Assembly (NCBI RefSeq): GCF_032362555.1
Contig: NC_083506.1
Location: forward strand, 11,393,501-11,457,500
DNA from: Amyelois transitella
Taxonomy: Eukaryota; Arthropoda; Insecta; Lepidoptera; Pyralidae
Length of the DNA stretch: 64,000 nt
Direction: 5' to 3'
Under the pieces are notes generated by a model that saw only the letters and a list, made by a program, of their open reading frames with translations, was not told where the DNA came from and ran no database searches. How positions within the stretch are numbered: the first letter of the stretch is position 1; every line of letters starts with the position of its first letter. A program made the position numbers and the translations under genes. Shown here piece by piece: positions 45,433-56,222 of this stretch.

Positions 45433-45509
45433 CTCCTGATGAGGTAATATGCTAAAACGGCGCCACCGCATACGACCACTGGGATTGTGACTTTAAGTTT
45501 ATAATTCAT
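45433..45509 (-). CDS. Argk: Arginine kinase alternative first exon, membrane anchor
   Basis: From an ATG at 45509 it encodes MNYKLKVTIPVVVCGGAVLA then YYLIR and two bases of the next codon, with a GTTTGT donor (77 bases, phase 2). Spliced to the acceptor at 44941 it continues [14 protein letters not shown] without a break, making a 385-aa isoform. The peptide is a single hydrophobic helix followed by basic residues, like a signal anchor or an outer-mitochondrial or ER membrane tail. The exon is inferred from frame, phase and splice site; no transcript evidence is at hand. Confidence 0.7.
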
Positions 45510-46426
45510 TGCCACGAATTTATACTAAGCCACTGATTAGGTCGGAGAAAGGGTGCAACGACTACGGGTATAGGAGTTGTCACGCGGAATGGCGAAATTT
45601 ATTTTTTGAACACACCCAAGAATTCACTGGATTTTGTGGTGGAATTACGTAATTTTGCCAGAGGTCGCCTTGACCGAAGCGCGCAAGTCGAACGGATGTG
45701 TCAGCTCACTGCGCACCGGTACTGCTTCGTGGCGCGCAGCTCCATACCTCCCACTTATACGAAGCGAACGAGCGTGTTATCGCGAGTTTCTTGTTACCAC
45801 TATGCATTTATGTCTGTACAGCAACAATTGAGCTTCAGATTACGGAGCTCACTTATCATTCCACAAATTGATTAGGTACGATTATGTAGGTAAAACAACG
45901 TCTAGTAGCCAGGTGAAAAATTAAATTTTCTATTGGAATTACTTAAATATAAGCCGGATTCTGTCATTTAGCTAAACATTATTCTAAATTATAATTTGTT
46001 TCTTGTTATTATGATTAAAATTTTAAAATTTGGGTAGAATGTAAAATTATAATGTACTAAACCAATATACATTTTACTAAAAAAAATACTTTGTAATAAG
46101 TCTTATGTGTCTGTAGTGTACCGATTATTAAAACCCTAATACAAATGTAAAATTGTTTTGATCCATATTCAAATAAGGTGTTTAATACAAACATTTTCTA
46201 CACAACTGATTAATAGTTTTATCGATTTTTCACTTACTTACGTTGCCTAATAAAAATTTTCAACAGAAAAAGAGGGTACCTATTTATTTATAAAGTGAAA
46301 TTTTATACAGTATGAAAAAATGTGCAAGAACAAGCATTGTAAATGGTTGTGGTATCTTATAAGATTATAAAAATAACAGTTGATAGGCCGAACACAATAG
46401 ATAAATGCCGGCTGAAGGATACGCAC
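45510..46426. other. Argk alternative-promoter region
   Basis: The spacer between the two alternative first exons. The part next to 45509 (45540-45790) is GC-richer and may be a promoter. The rest is AT-rich with no repeat. Confidence 0.4.
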
Positions 46427-46485
46427 CCGTCGGCTTCGTCGGCCGGTTTGTTTTCCTTATTTTCTTTCGTTGCACAGCCACCCAT
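46427..46485 (-). CDS. Argk: Arginine kinase alternative first exon, lipid anchor
   Basis: From an ATG at 46485 it encodes MGGCATKENKENKPADEAD plus two bases, with a GTGCGT donor (59 bases, phase 2). Joined to the acceptor at 44941 it reads [14 protein letters not shown], a 379-aa isoform. Gly2 with Thr6 and Lys7 is a strong N-myristoylation consensus, and Cys4 next to it is a likely palmitoylation site. The start context AAAATGG is good. This would place the kinase at a membrane by lipid anchoring. Inferred from sequence only. Confidence 0.72.
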
Positions 46486-47395
46486 TTTCACAAATATAAA
46501 TTATAATAACTAGCCGCTATAACATGCACTAAATCACGAAAACTACGGCAAATAAATAAAAGGAATATGGAATCTAAATGCAGTGATGGAATGATATTTT
46601 GTCCAAATGAATGTATCGGACCCGGGAGTGGTAAGGGCGAGGGGTGTCCCGATCGATGCGCGACACGCAGCACGCACGCGGCCTCACACTTCCCGCCCTT
46701 CGGGATTCGCTTCAAAACTTTTCGGGGGGAAACTTTAAGTTGCGAAAGAAAGCGGTAGCTTTCCCTTACTTGTCGTATTTGAATGCGGCGGCAACTATAT
46801 TTTGCGTGATAACATCTTATCAATAAGAAAAAACACTTGACGTTATCTGAGCACATCTCGAAATGATTTAAGTTGTCACACAGCCTATATCTTCACTCTT
46901 GGGAACGGAGGCGGAGGTTGAGTTATATATTCTATTACGTCGGTAGATTTGGATTGAAAGTGACCACTGCTTACCTGACACTTGTACAACCGTCAGAGTC
47001 GACTGCGAGGTGCAGAATGGTCGCAGCGGGAGCGCGCGGAACGTTAAGCCCGCGACTCCCCGCGCCCGCACCACAGCCCTTCCTCTATCAACCTTGGCTT
47101 TGGCATGAGCCTGGCTGGTCCGCTTATGCAGATCATTTGTTAGTATTGTCTGTGATTTTCGGCTATCATAATTGTCTAATTGAGCGCATCCAAGGATTTG
47201 TTCTTATGCCATTAGTAGATAATTTAATCCCTTGTGTGCTTTAGGAAGTTGTTTAGGAAAACATTATCACATCTTAAATAATCTCTTCAAAAACAAATCT
47301 CCATTAAGAAACAGGTAAATAGATATCAATATAAGCTAACAAAAAATATTAGGTTAACTAAATTACTCATATACATTTACAGTTAGTATATAAAA
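46486..47395. other. Argk distal upstream region
   Basis: This contains GC-rich patches at 46615-46740 and 47000-47085, as might be expected of upstream promoter sequence. No coding exon was recognised. Confidence 0.4.
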
Positions 47396-47396
47396 G

Positions 47397-47607
47397 TGCC
47401 GCGTGGTTTCTGGCACTTTAGAATAGGACCACTACATTTTTTTCCTATAGATGGCGTAAAAAGAGACTAAAGGAGATAGGCAACTTCAAACCTGGAATTT
47501 CAATGCCATCATTAAACCATACAGCTGTGCGCGGCCTGTAAGCCATTTCAGGATTGTTGGCTCTTTCTATCCTGTTAGGGATGGAGACGTGATCGTATGT
47601 ATATAAA
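47397..47607 (+). repeat. CATA-tailed short repeat (family A)
   Basis: A full-length but diverged copy from GCCGCGTGGTTTCTGGCACT to a short GTATGTATA tail. Confidence 0.75.
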
Positions 47608-48540
47608 AAGTTTTATTTAGTAAGGATTTTTGTTTCGCAAAAAGTAAAAAATTATATTTTAAATGATGTTTATGATAGATTTACATTAAATTTATATAAA
47701 GTTACACGATATTTGTTTGTTTTGTTCAATATCTATCTATCTATCTAATTATAAAATTTAAAACTTATTGACATTAAAACTTCTATGTTATTTTTATTTC
47801 GAATCGATCGATTTTATAAACTTAATTTATAATTTATTTAATTGCCTTTGGGTCTATGGTCTGTAATGCGCTATGCTATTTTCATGAAAAGGCGGGAACA
47901 GAAAATTAATTTTAGAATTTTTTGTTGGTTCTTTTTCGCGTGCTGGATCATCTCCAAGTCGGCATCAACGTTTATCGTACGATGCCAATGTCAAGACCGT
48001 ATTCTTCACTTTCATTGCATAATGGCCCAGATAACAAATGTCGAAGGCCGCTTAGAACTTCTTGGAAGTATAGGTATTACATACCTACATTGAAATTTAC
48101 CCAGTGGTAGCTGGGTCCGTACCTAGTCTATCATTAAAAATTCATTTACTTCAAGCAGATACTTTTTAATAACTCGATGAAATATAGGTACCTACCTAAT
48201 CAATTGTTTTGGTTACCATAATTCCTAGTTAAACAAGTGCCGTGTCCTTGACCTCGAGATCAACAAGGGTAGCGTGGCGTGTCGGCACGCGGTTACTCGT
48301 TCACCCGTTCAAAGTGAAACCATTAAAAAACGCCCTTCAGTAGTGGTGGGTGTAGGCGTAGACTTGGAGTTACATAAGCCTCGTATAACGACCTTTGCAC
48401 TGGAACCTTGTAAAGGGTTTTTCAAGTGTGGGATAGTTAGTGTTGCGTTTGGATTAAAATAAACTTGCGACAGTCTAAGTCGAAAATGTTATTATTCTTT
48501 AAATGTGTGTTTTGGTTACATCTTTGGTTGGGTCATAAAA
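47608..48540. other. Spacer
   Basis: No gene was seen. An (ATCT)n microsatellite lies near 47728-47745. Confidence 0.4.
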
Positions 48541-48544
48541 AGAT

Positions 48545-48670
48545 ACATGCATACTTATATAAAAAATCACGACTCTTTCCCGGGAGAGGTAGGCAAAAAC
48601 TACATTTTTATGTGTGTATAGGTAATTCTTTCGCTTTATCCACATTCATAACTCTCTTAATGCAAGCTCG
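48545..48670 (-). mobile_element. LINE 3' end (family B)
   Basis: The tail AAAATCACGACTCTTTCCCG, GGAGAGGTAGGC and then the WKEV..NVDKAKE codons in decayed form. Truncated. Confidence 0.6.
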
Positions 48671-49250
48671 TAGGTACCTACTTATTTCGTACTCCATACA
48701 ATTGCATGAATTCCAATTTCAAAGCTAAATCAAGGTAGCCGGCTTCTGCGCGGGAAGAGCTTTTGGAACACCGCACACTGATTTTTCTTTGCACGGTTTT
48801 GTCATTAAGCTCTTTAAAACGTAAATAAAGTAAAAACCTCGAGTCGTGGGGCTTCAGCCTTGGCAATGACAGTCGCGAAGGTTAAGTTTTCTGTTTCCGT
48901 TGGTTTTTGTATGGCGACTTTGATAGACGTACCAAAATAATTTGCTGATCGCTAGCTGGCATGTCTTATTAAATACCTAATTATTCAAAATTTGTTTGGT
49001 ATACGTACTTACTCGTAACAAACGACTTCATTTCCTACCAAGGTATGTGATAATATATATTTTAATCTTCTTTGTATTAATGTTTATTATATATATTTTT
49101 TACATAGGTACTTTATTGATGAACATCATTATTATACTGCTGAAAGTAAGCTGCGTGCGTCTGTAATCATGATCCTGGACCTGAAACCTAGGTTTTTACA
49201 CGAAGGAACTCCAGTTTGAACTTACTTGGATATAAAAAACATCCATTTAT
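48671..49250. other. Spacer
   Basis: No gene. A family D fragment lies near 49170-49230. Confidence 0.4.
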
Positions 49251-49251
49251 T

Positions 49252-49312
49252 CATTCATATAATCACGTCTATATCACTTGCGGGGTAGACAGAGCCAGCG
49301 GTCTTGAAAAAA
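49252..49312 (-). repeat. Family A fragment (3' tail)
   Basis: AATCACGTCTATATCACTTG, CGGGGTAGACAGAGCCAGCG and a little more. Confidence 0.6.
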
Positions 49313-49850
49313 CACATCCGCACCAAAAAATAAACAATTGCATGGTAGTGCATATTTCCTCAGGACGTTTTCACTCTTCGTAGTACCCAAATAATTTTGT
49401 AAGTAGGATTTGAATTTGTGCCATAGTTTTTTAAAACCTTTAAATACCGTTCGGCCACTGTCGTTCTTAAATAATTCGAAAATTATAAAGGTGATGAAAG
49501 AAACGCAACTTCTACTTATTATATTAAAATTATATTAATGAAATTCCGAAGTCGCCAAACTTTTCCCAAAAGTTAATCAAGCAGACAACTTATTATTCAG
49601 ATTTCTGCATTATTTATAACTTAGTGGATTCTCTAAGGATTTCTGTGTTTAGTCATTCATTCCATAATCGGCCTTGTTCCATTTCGGGCCAATGTCAATG
49701 TCTCGGCCTTCGATCGATGGCGTTGAACTGTGGCTGAGTTTTGTGGGTGTATCACGCGATGACGTGTCTGAACACGATCCATACTTCACCCATCACCACC
49801 GAAATATTGTCTTTTGGATTTGAGACAAAACATTTTTTTTATATAAATAT
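49313..49850. other. Spacer
   Basis: No gene or repeat recognised. Confidence 0.4.
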
Positions 49851-49854
49851 ATTT

Positions 49855-50043
49855 TTATGGAGTAGAGACCTCCCTCGATCCCTGTATACTTCTTTTGCTT
49901 CATCAACTTTTATAACTTTCTTCACGCAAGCTTGTCGGTTTCGGGTACTCTTGACCTGACCTTTTGCTAGAACGTCTCCGATTTGCTCAAGGTACGTAGA
50001 CGAACTAGTGGGAACTCCAACAGTCCCAGTCACATACAAAATG
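49855..50043 (-). mobile_element. LINE 3' end (family B)
   Basis: It encodes ...TYLEQIGDVLAKGQVKSTRN... KVDEAKEVYRDRG, closely similar to 25953-26162 but lacking the final tail. Confidence 0.7.
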
Positions 50044-50123
50044 TTAAAAGTAGGTATTTAAATAAGTATTTTATGTATTTTAATATAATATTATTATTAT
50101 ATATAAGTATTTTAATATTATAT

Positions 50124-50318
50124 TTGGGGCGCCGCAGTAGTCCGCCTGTCCCGGGTTGAATTCCGGCCAACTCATGATAAGAAATGAACTTTTTCTGATT
50201 GGCCTGGGTCTTGATGATATTATGTAAGTATATAAGTATTTATTATGAAATATAGTAACGTTGAGTTAGTATCTCGTCACTCAATCTCTGTAATATTGTT
50301 TATATTTACTTGAAAATA
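50124..50318 (+). mobile_element. tRNA-derived SINE, copy 1 (head truncated)
   Basis: The plus strand has a decayed box-B-like CCGGGTTGAATTCCGG head, then the body 'ctttttctgattggcctggg' and 'gttgagttagtatctcgt'. It is the same element as 50942-51178 in opposite orientation. Confidence 0.75.
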
Positions 50319-50526
50319 AGACCATCTTCATCATTTTCTCATGGATGTTGTAAAAGTTGACATAGGAGGGAAAGAGTGCAAGTTTCTATTCTGGTCAGCG
50401 AACCTAGACTTCTCTGTTGTACCTATGAAAAGCAGCTGCATCATATGTACAAAAGATATAAGTAGTCTGGGTCTGTGCCAAATTTCATTAAATGGCTTCA
50501 ATTGTTTCGTATTTATTATATAAAAA

Positions 50527-50708
50527 CTAGCGACCCGCCCGGCTTCGCACGGGTGCAAAATTCGGAAAAAATTATACATAAAAACCTCCCTCTTGAATCA
50601 CTCTACCTGTTACAAAAAACCGCATCAAAATCCGTTGCGTAATTTTAAAGATTTAAGAATACAGACAAACAGACTAAAATAGCGACTTTGTTTTATACTA
50701 TGTAGTGA
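50527..50708 (-). mobile_element. Helitron type H3
   Basis: On the minus strand it starts TCACTACATAGTATAAAACA and ends GGGCGGGTCGCTAG before T, with a GC hairpin (CCCGTGCGAAGCCGGG) just before the end. Confidence 0.65.
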
Positions 50709-50941
50709 TAGTGATGATACCTTATTCGTAACTCACGAGGCAGGTGCATCTCGACCACGACACGACCAGAGCATTGGAGTTCAGTAAGGTTCAGTCAAAT
50801 ATTATTTCCGATAGCCTTGCGATTTATCAATTCATATAAAGCTGCGTACACACTGGGCTAACGTACGTTTTTAGTTAAGGTGACGCCGGGTTTTTCAATC
50901 AATAATAAATCGAAAAATTATAAATGTACCTAGTTACTTTT

Positions 50942-51178
50942 TTTTTTTGGGGACAATTTACACTGATTGAGTTAGCCTCGAAGTAAGTTCGAGACTTGTG
51001 TTACGAGATACTAACTCAACGATACTATATATTATAATAAATACTTATATAGATAAACATCCAAGACCCAGGCCAATCAGAAAAAGTTCTTTTCTCCTCA
51101 TGCCCTGACCGGGATTCGAACCCGGGACCACCGGTGTCACAGACAAGCGTACTACCGCTGCGCCACAGAGGCCGTCTA
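50942..51178 (-). mobile_element. tRNA-derived SINE, copy 2 (full head)
   Basis: The minus strand starts GGCCTCTGTGGCGCAGCGGT (box A) and has GGGTTCGAATCCCGG (box B) at tRNA spacing. A non-tRNA body shared with 50124-50318 follows. It is not a real tRNA gene: the body continues directly and the acceptor stem is poor. Confidence 0.85.
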
Positions 51179-52120
51179 AGTCTAACTTACAATTAATATC
51201 TTTATTTAGAAATAAAAACCCTCCTTTCCGTAACTTTCAGTAAATTATTATCTTTAGTATTATTCGTGTTCTGCTTTGGAGAACGGAAATTCAAAGACAT
51301 GATGAATCTTCACCTCACAACGAATTCCATTTCGCTCGCTTAGTAAATGTTGAGGAAAATAAGCATACCTACTTGTAATTAAAATCTTTAAGGCGTCATC
51401 TTGAGAAGACGTTGATCTAACCTTGAAAACAGGACCAACTAATGCTAGTGAAACCCTTTTGTATCATTCGAAACTCGGCCCTGTGTGAACGTAGCTTAAC
51501 AATCAATGACTCACCCACTCCCATCCTTGTACAGAGTTATCGAAAAAACAATGAGAAGAACAAGCAAGTACAGTCTTAGCCATTTCCGCGTCAGCACTCT
51601 CATAATATATGATATCATCGTGGAAAATTCGCGAACGCACTTAAATTTCATCAGTAACTATCACACTGTATCGGTCCTCGATTTTTGTATCGATAAATCG
51701 ATAAGCCGATAGACTTGGGAATCCTTATCGAATGTTGATATCATCGTGATTTTTGTGAATTTTGATGTATTATGAGGTGCAACAAAGCATCCGAGAGTAT
51801 TTCACTAACTTTTGATATGAAGACATCATTTTCCACATTATTACGATGAGTAGGCAGAAGGTAGGTATCTACAATTCTCTTTGCCACGAAACCAGCGATG
51901 ATACTTTTACTTGTTTCATTCAATAAGGAAGTACCTATTTTTGGATAGACACATGGCAGTAGTCTATTTTTGTATAGGAACGATGGTAGTAGTCTATTTG
52001 TTGTGCGGATATGAATCTACTGGAACGATTATGATGAAACTTACTACAGATATAGACGTGAACAGGAGTAACATAAGCTTTTGTGGCAATTCCCTCCGAA
52101 AATAAAACTCAAGGTGAAAA
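51179..52120. other. Spacer
   Basis: No gene or named repeat recognised. Confidence 0.4.
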
Positions 52121-52123
52121 TAT

Positions 52124-52301
52124 CCCTACTAACTTATATTATAAATGCGAAAGTAACTCTGACCGTCTGTCTGTTACGCTTTCACGCCTAAACCACTAAA
52201 CCGATTTTAATGAAATTTGGCAAAGTGAAAGGGTTGACCCTGAGGAAGAAAATGGTCTTATTGCGAAAAAAAGGAACATGAAGTCGCGGACAGAAGCTAC
52301 T
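52124..52301 (+). mobile_element. Decayed Helitron-like element (type H4)
   Basis: ACTTATATTATAAATGCGAA, then 'ctgaccgtctgtctgttacg' and 'aaaccgattttaatgaaattt', ending GTCGCGGACAGAAGCTACT, a mutated form of the CGCGGGCACAGCTAGT end. Confidence 0.6.
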
Positions 52302-52715
52302 TTAACATAGCACAGGTCACTGTGAACCAGTTTGAACCAGTAATCACCGGTATTGTGGCCTGCAAATCGGAGGAGGGGCTCGCATACATCCGGCCGCGCC
52401 CGACGCTCCTCGCAATTTGTGTAGTCAATCTCAATGAACCGACAGAACGGTTCCCATGTTATTGAATAAAGATTAAACGTACTTACCGCTAAATATTATT
52501 TTGATGAGTTTTTATGTTCGACAGAAGCTAATTATGAGTTTTTTTTGTAATTTTATCAGCCCTTCCTATTTTATGGGTTGTATATAGTTATAGGTGGACC
52601 CGCGTGGTTCAATTAGTTGTGTAAGTAGGTATTTAGTTCATGAAAAAAACGGGACGTATTAAGGCTTCCAGAGAAGGCACAGTTAGCAGAAAATGCAGAG
52701 ATGATTATACAATAA
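52302..52715. other. Spacer
   Basis: No gene recognised. Confidence 0.4.
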
Positions 52716-52716
52716 T

Positions 52717-53035
52717 CATAATCATGTCTTTATCCCTCACGGGGTCGACAGGACCAACAGTCTTGAATAGACTGAAAGGCCACGTTCAGCTTAGCTTAAG
52801 ATTCAAATAAAATAAATCAGCAGAATAATACTTAGTTACGAACGTTGATTTTCTAATCTTGTCCCGTTCAAGAATAGACCACTATGAGTAGATAATATGT
52901 GGGAGCTCTAGTCAACTAAGCATACACATAGCTTTATACATAAAATCGCGTCTTTATCCCTGACGGGTTAGACAGAATTATCAGTCTCGCAAAGACTAGA
53001 AAGCCACGTTCAGCTGATAAGGAATTGAGATTCAG
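52717..53035 (-). repeat. Two partial family A repeats in tandem
   Basis: Two independent 3' pieces, 52717-52800 and 52921-53035, each with the tail, the GACAG block and the CCACGTTCAGCT block. They have different mutations, so they are separate insertions rather than a duplication. Confidence 0.65.
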
Positions 53036-53935
53036 AGTATGAATTAAAACGACAAATATGCAATCGAAGTATCTTTTATTCAATGTGATTTTAACTTATA
53101 TTTCAATCACATAAATTATTTATTTCATTCAATCGCAAAGCTGCATTTGAATTCTTGATTGCGCTTTTATTGATCCAGTTTTCCTGCAAAAATTAGAACG
53201 ATTTCTCTGTCCATGGAATGATATCCGAGATTGATTCTACATTTAAAATTTTGTAACTCAGATGCTTAGCCTAGGCGGCTGATTCCGATGATGAACAGAT
53301 AAAAAGCATTTGAAATTCGAATTCATTGGTTCTTATTCGAATTTTAAACCATGACGAACCTTGGCGCCATGCCTCCGCTGGGCCCTTCACACGGCCCCTA
53401 CATTGCTTTTAATTGGCATTAATTAGTGTCTAGATTGAAATTTTAGAGGGACCATTTCATAAGGCGTCTTTAAAGTTTAAAGTAATAAAAATTTAAGCAC
53501 GCCCGTATGTTTCAACCTCGTTGTCTGCGCAAGCGCAGCGTTTTGTTTAAAGTCAATTGATTTCAAAACACGATAATTGGTAAGAGTGATTACCGCTTTT
53601 ATATAATCAAAGTTTTCATATTTTTCAGATGAAATTATTTTTTACCAACTGTAACTCCCATTTTACAAGTAGGTACATAAACCAATATATCAAGATATCT
53701 TCTCTTATCTGACATTACTATTCTTATCAGTAACCATAGTGGTCTTCAGTATTTACCTCGTCTGAAAATGGACATTAGCAACATCTAATGGTGTCTCCAA
53801 AAGTGTGAGATAGTGCAACAGAAAGCGCACAGTTATTTATAAACCATGCATGGGGCGTAGCGCAGGTGTGTCAAACAGTTCATCATAGTTGGACGGCCTG
53901 AAATCACAAATTTAGTAAATTGTTTGTTGTAGATT
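53036..53935. other. Spacer
   Basis: No gene recognised. Confidence 0.4.
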
Positions 53936-53939
53936 AATC

Positions 53940-54165
53940 GCCTTGTGGTTCTCTGAAGTTTAGGATAGGACCGCTCCATCTCTTTCCCATGGATGACTGA
54001 AAAGGCGACTAAAAGATACGCTAATTAAATTTCACTTGAGCGACGGGCTAGCATCCTGCCACTATTTATTCTCTCTCCATTATTAAGCCATACAGCTGAA
54101 CGTTGCCTTCTAGTCTTTTCGTGAGTGCTGGCTCTGTCTACCCTGTAAGAGACAAAGACGTGTTT
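53940..54165 (+). repeat. CATA-tailed short repeat (family A)
   Basis: A diverged plus-strand copy from GCCTTGTGGTTCTCTGAAGT to ACCCTGTAAGAGACAAAGAC. It faces the next copy at 54232 tail to tail. Confidence 0.7.
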
Positions 54166-54231
54166 AAATGTGTGCTAGAAGGTCCTAAAACTTAGCCGCT
54201 TTTCAGTTCGATGGCGGCGCATGTATGTACG

Positions 54232-54505
54232 TACATATACATACATACATACATATGGTCACGTCTATATCCCTTGTGGGGTAGACAGAGCCAACAGTCT
54301 TGAAAACACTGAATGGCCACGTTCAGCTATTTGGCTTAATGATAGAATTGAGATTCATATAGTGACAGGTTGCTAACCCATCGCCTAAAACAGAATCCCA
54401 AGTGTGTATCCCTTAGTCGCCTTTTACGAGATCCATGGGAAAGAGATGGAGTGGACCTATTTTTTTTTGTATTGGTGCCGGGAACCACACGGCACGTGTA
54501 TTTAC
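54232..54505 (-). repeat. CATA-tailed short repeat (family A), full length
   Basis: The best reference copy: (CATA)n tail, all internal blocks and the head GTGCCGGGAACCACACGGCA. With tail it is about 270 bp. Confidence 0.88.
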
Positions 54506-55185
54506 ATATATATATTTTTAATCTAGTCCAGTGTAATGTGTCTTCGGCTCTGCGGCCCTGGGTATTTCGACACTAGCCACAGTCTACCGTCCGCCTGGTG
54601 ACTGACTCACTCAGGTCAACGACCCCGCTGCACGCTGCACTCTTGGCTAAGTAGCTCGCGGTATTTATTCGTTCAATTGTTACAGATATTGATAAAGCTT
54701 CAATTTTATATGTTTTAATTCTGTGTAAATATAGTTACTCAGGTGGTAAAGATAAATAAATAAAATTACTTCCATTTTTTTTAAATTTTGAAACTACTGA
54801 ATCGATTTTGATTTGACTTGAAAATATTATTAATTAATGATCTCTATGTCCCTACTGCTAATATCATACAAAAGTATTTTTTTTGCAGAAATATATGTAA
54901 TTTATTTATTTAACACTTTATTACAAACAAAAAATTACAAAAGGCGGGCTGGACTTAATGCCGTTTGGCATTCTCTACGAATTCTCTCTCTAAAGGAATG
55001 AAGTGTTGCTATTCTTATTTATATTGGTGCCGGGAACCACATGGCACTGCAACGTCACTGTAATAAGCTGTCATAGGACTAAAAATAAGGATATATTTTT
55101 TTTAATAGTTTGTTAAGTGCACTCAATAAATGGTAAGCACCGAAGTTATAAATAAAGAGGGAAAAATATAAGCACATAGATTACT
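54506..55185. other. Spacer with repeat debris
   Basis: GC-rich debris at 54540-54660, a possible LINE 3' UTR piece at 54895-55000 (GGCGGGCTGGACTTAATGCC), and a family A head fragment at 55025-55048. Confidence 0.45.
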
Positions 55186-55186
55186 C

Positions 55187-55403
55187 ATACATACATACAT
55201 ACATATGGTCAAGTCTATATCCCTTGCGGGGTTGACAGAGCCAACAGTCATGAAAGAACTGAACGGCCACGTTCAGCTATTTGGCTTAATGATAGAATTG
55301 ATATTCAAATAGTGACAGGTTGCTAGCCCATCGCCTAAAAAGAATCCCAAGTTTGTAAGTCTGTCCCTTGGTCGCCTTTTACGACATCCATGGGAAAGAG
55401 AAA
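55187..55403 (-). repeat. CATA-tailed short repeat (family A), young
   Basis: Close to the copies at 13613 and 54232 through tail and body. The head is missing beyond 'gggaaagag'. Confidence 0.85.
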
Positions 55404-56076
55404 AGATTAGGTACTAATAAGTGAATGAATACCGTTGGTAAACCTAAATAGGTTGATTCACCACAGGAGAATGTGATATTGAGACACTGTATTGTATTGC
55501 AGTGGGACTAGACATGTCTGCATAGTTAAGTCACAGTTTAATAAAGAGTTAAGTCTAGCGTGCGTAGGTCGACGCCTAAGAGCTTATGACTTAGTTAAAA
55601 TATGTACGTACTAAGTTAAAGCCGGCTTCGGTTTAGCTTTGGGAATTCATTCAAATGGCTTTTACTGTTATTTATAAAATTTTACGCAATCCGCTATTAG
55701 GTATTGTTTACCCTTTCTTGAACCATCTTTGTCAATTTCGGCGCTATTGACTTCCAATGTGATATTACTAAATATTGATACATACATATTATCCAACAGC
55801 CAACAGTCTCGAAAAGACTCGTTCACGTTCAGCTGTTTGGTTTATAAATAGATAAACATTGATCTATCATAGAAAACTAATGTAAAGTCTGCTTGGAAAT
55901 TTATTAAACTACATGCACTTTCTCCAACAAGTACTTATAACAAACAGATTCTTGCCTAAGAAATTGATACTAAACCAGCAATCAGACAAAAAAGGAATAA
56001 AAAGAATACCTATACAATTTGGCTTTATCACGACATTTTGAAAAGTGTCCAAAAATCGATTATATATCAGCCAAAC
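55404..56076. other. Spacer left of the BEL/Pao element
   Basis: No gene. A family A fragment lies at 55797-55845. Confidence 0.4.
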
Positions 56077-56081
56077 AATGC

Positions 56082-56222
56082 TGTACGGTTGAATAAGGGT
56101 TACTATGGTTTGTACTACTCTTTAAAGGAAAACCAACGTGTAGACGGGATGATTGTTTATTTGCAACTGATTCACATAATGACAGCTCCTATCAATTGGA
56201 CAATGCATTTGAACATCGAACA
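56082..56222 (-). repeat. BEL/Pao 3' LTR
   Basis: 141 bp, TG...CA bounded on the element's strand, identical by eye to 61135-61275. Confidence 0.92.

Noticed and set aside
46873-47244. 123-aa ORF on the plus strand
   Set aside because: No homology that I recognise and no splice support; it sits in the probable arginine kinase upstream region.
51090-51175. tRNA gene on the minus strand
   Set aside because: Box A and B are good, but the acceptor stem is poor and the sequence continues into a body shared with 50124-50318, so it is a SINE head.
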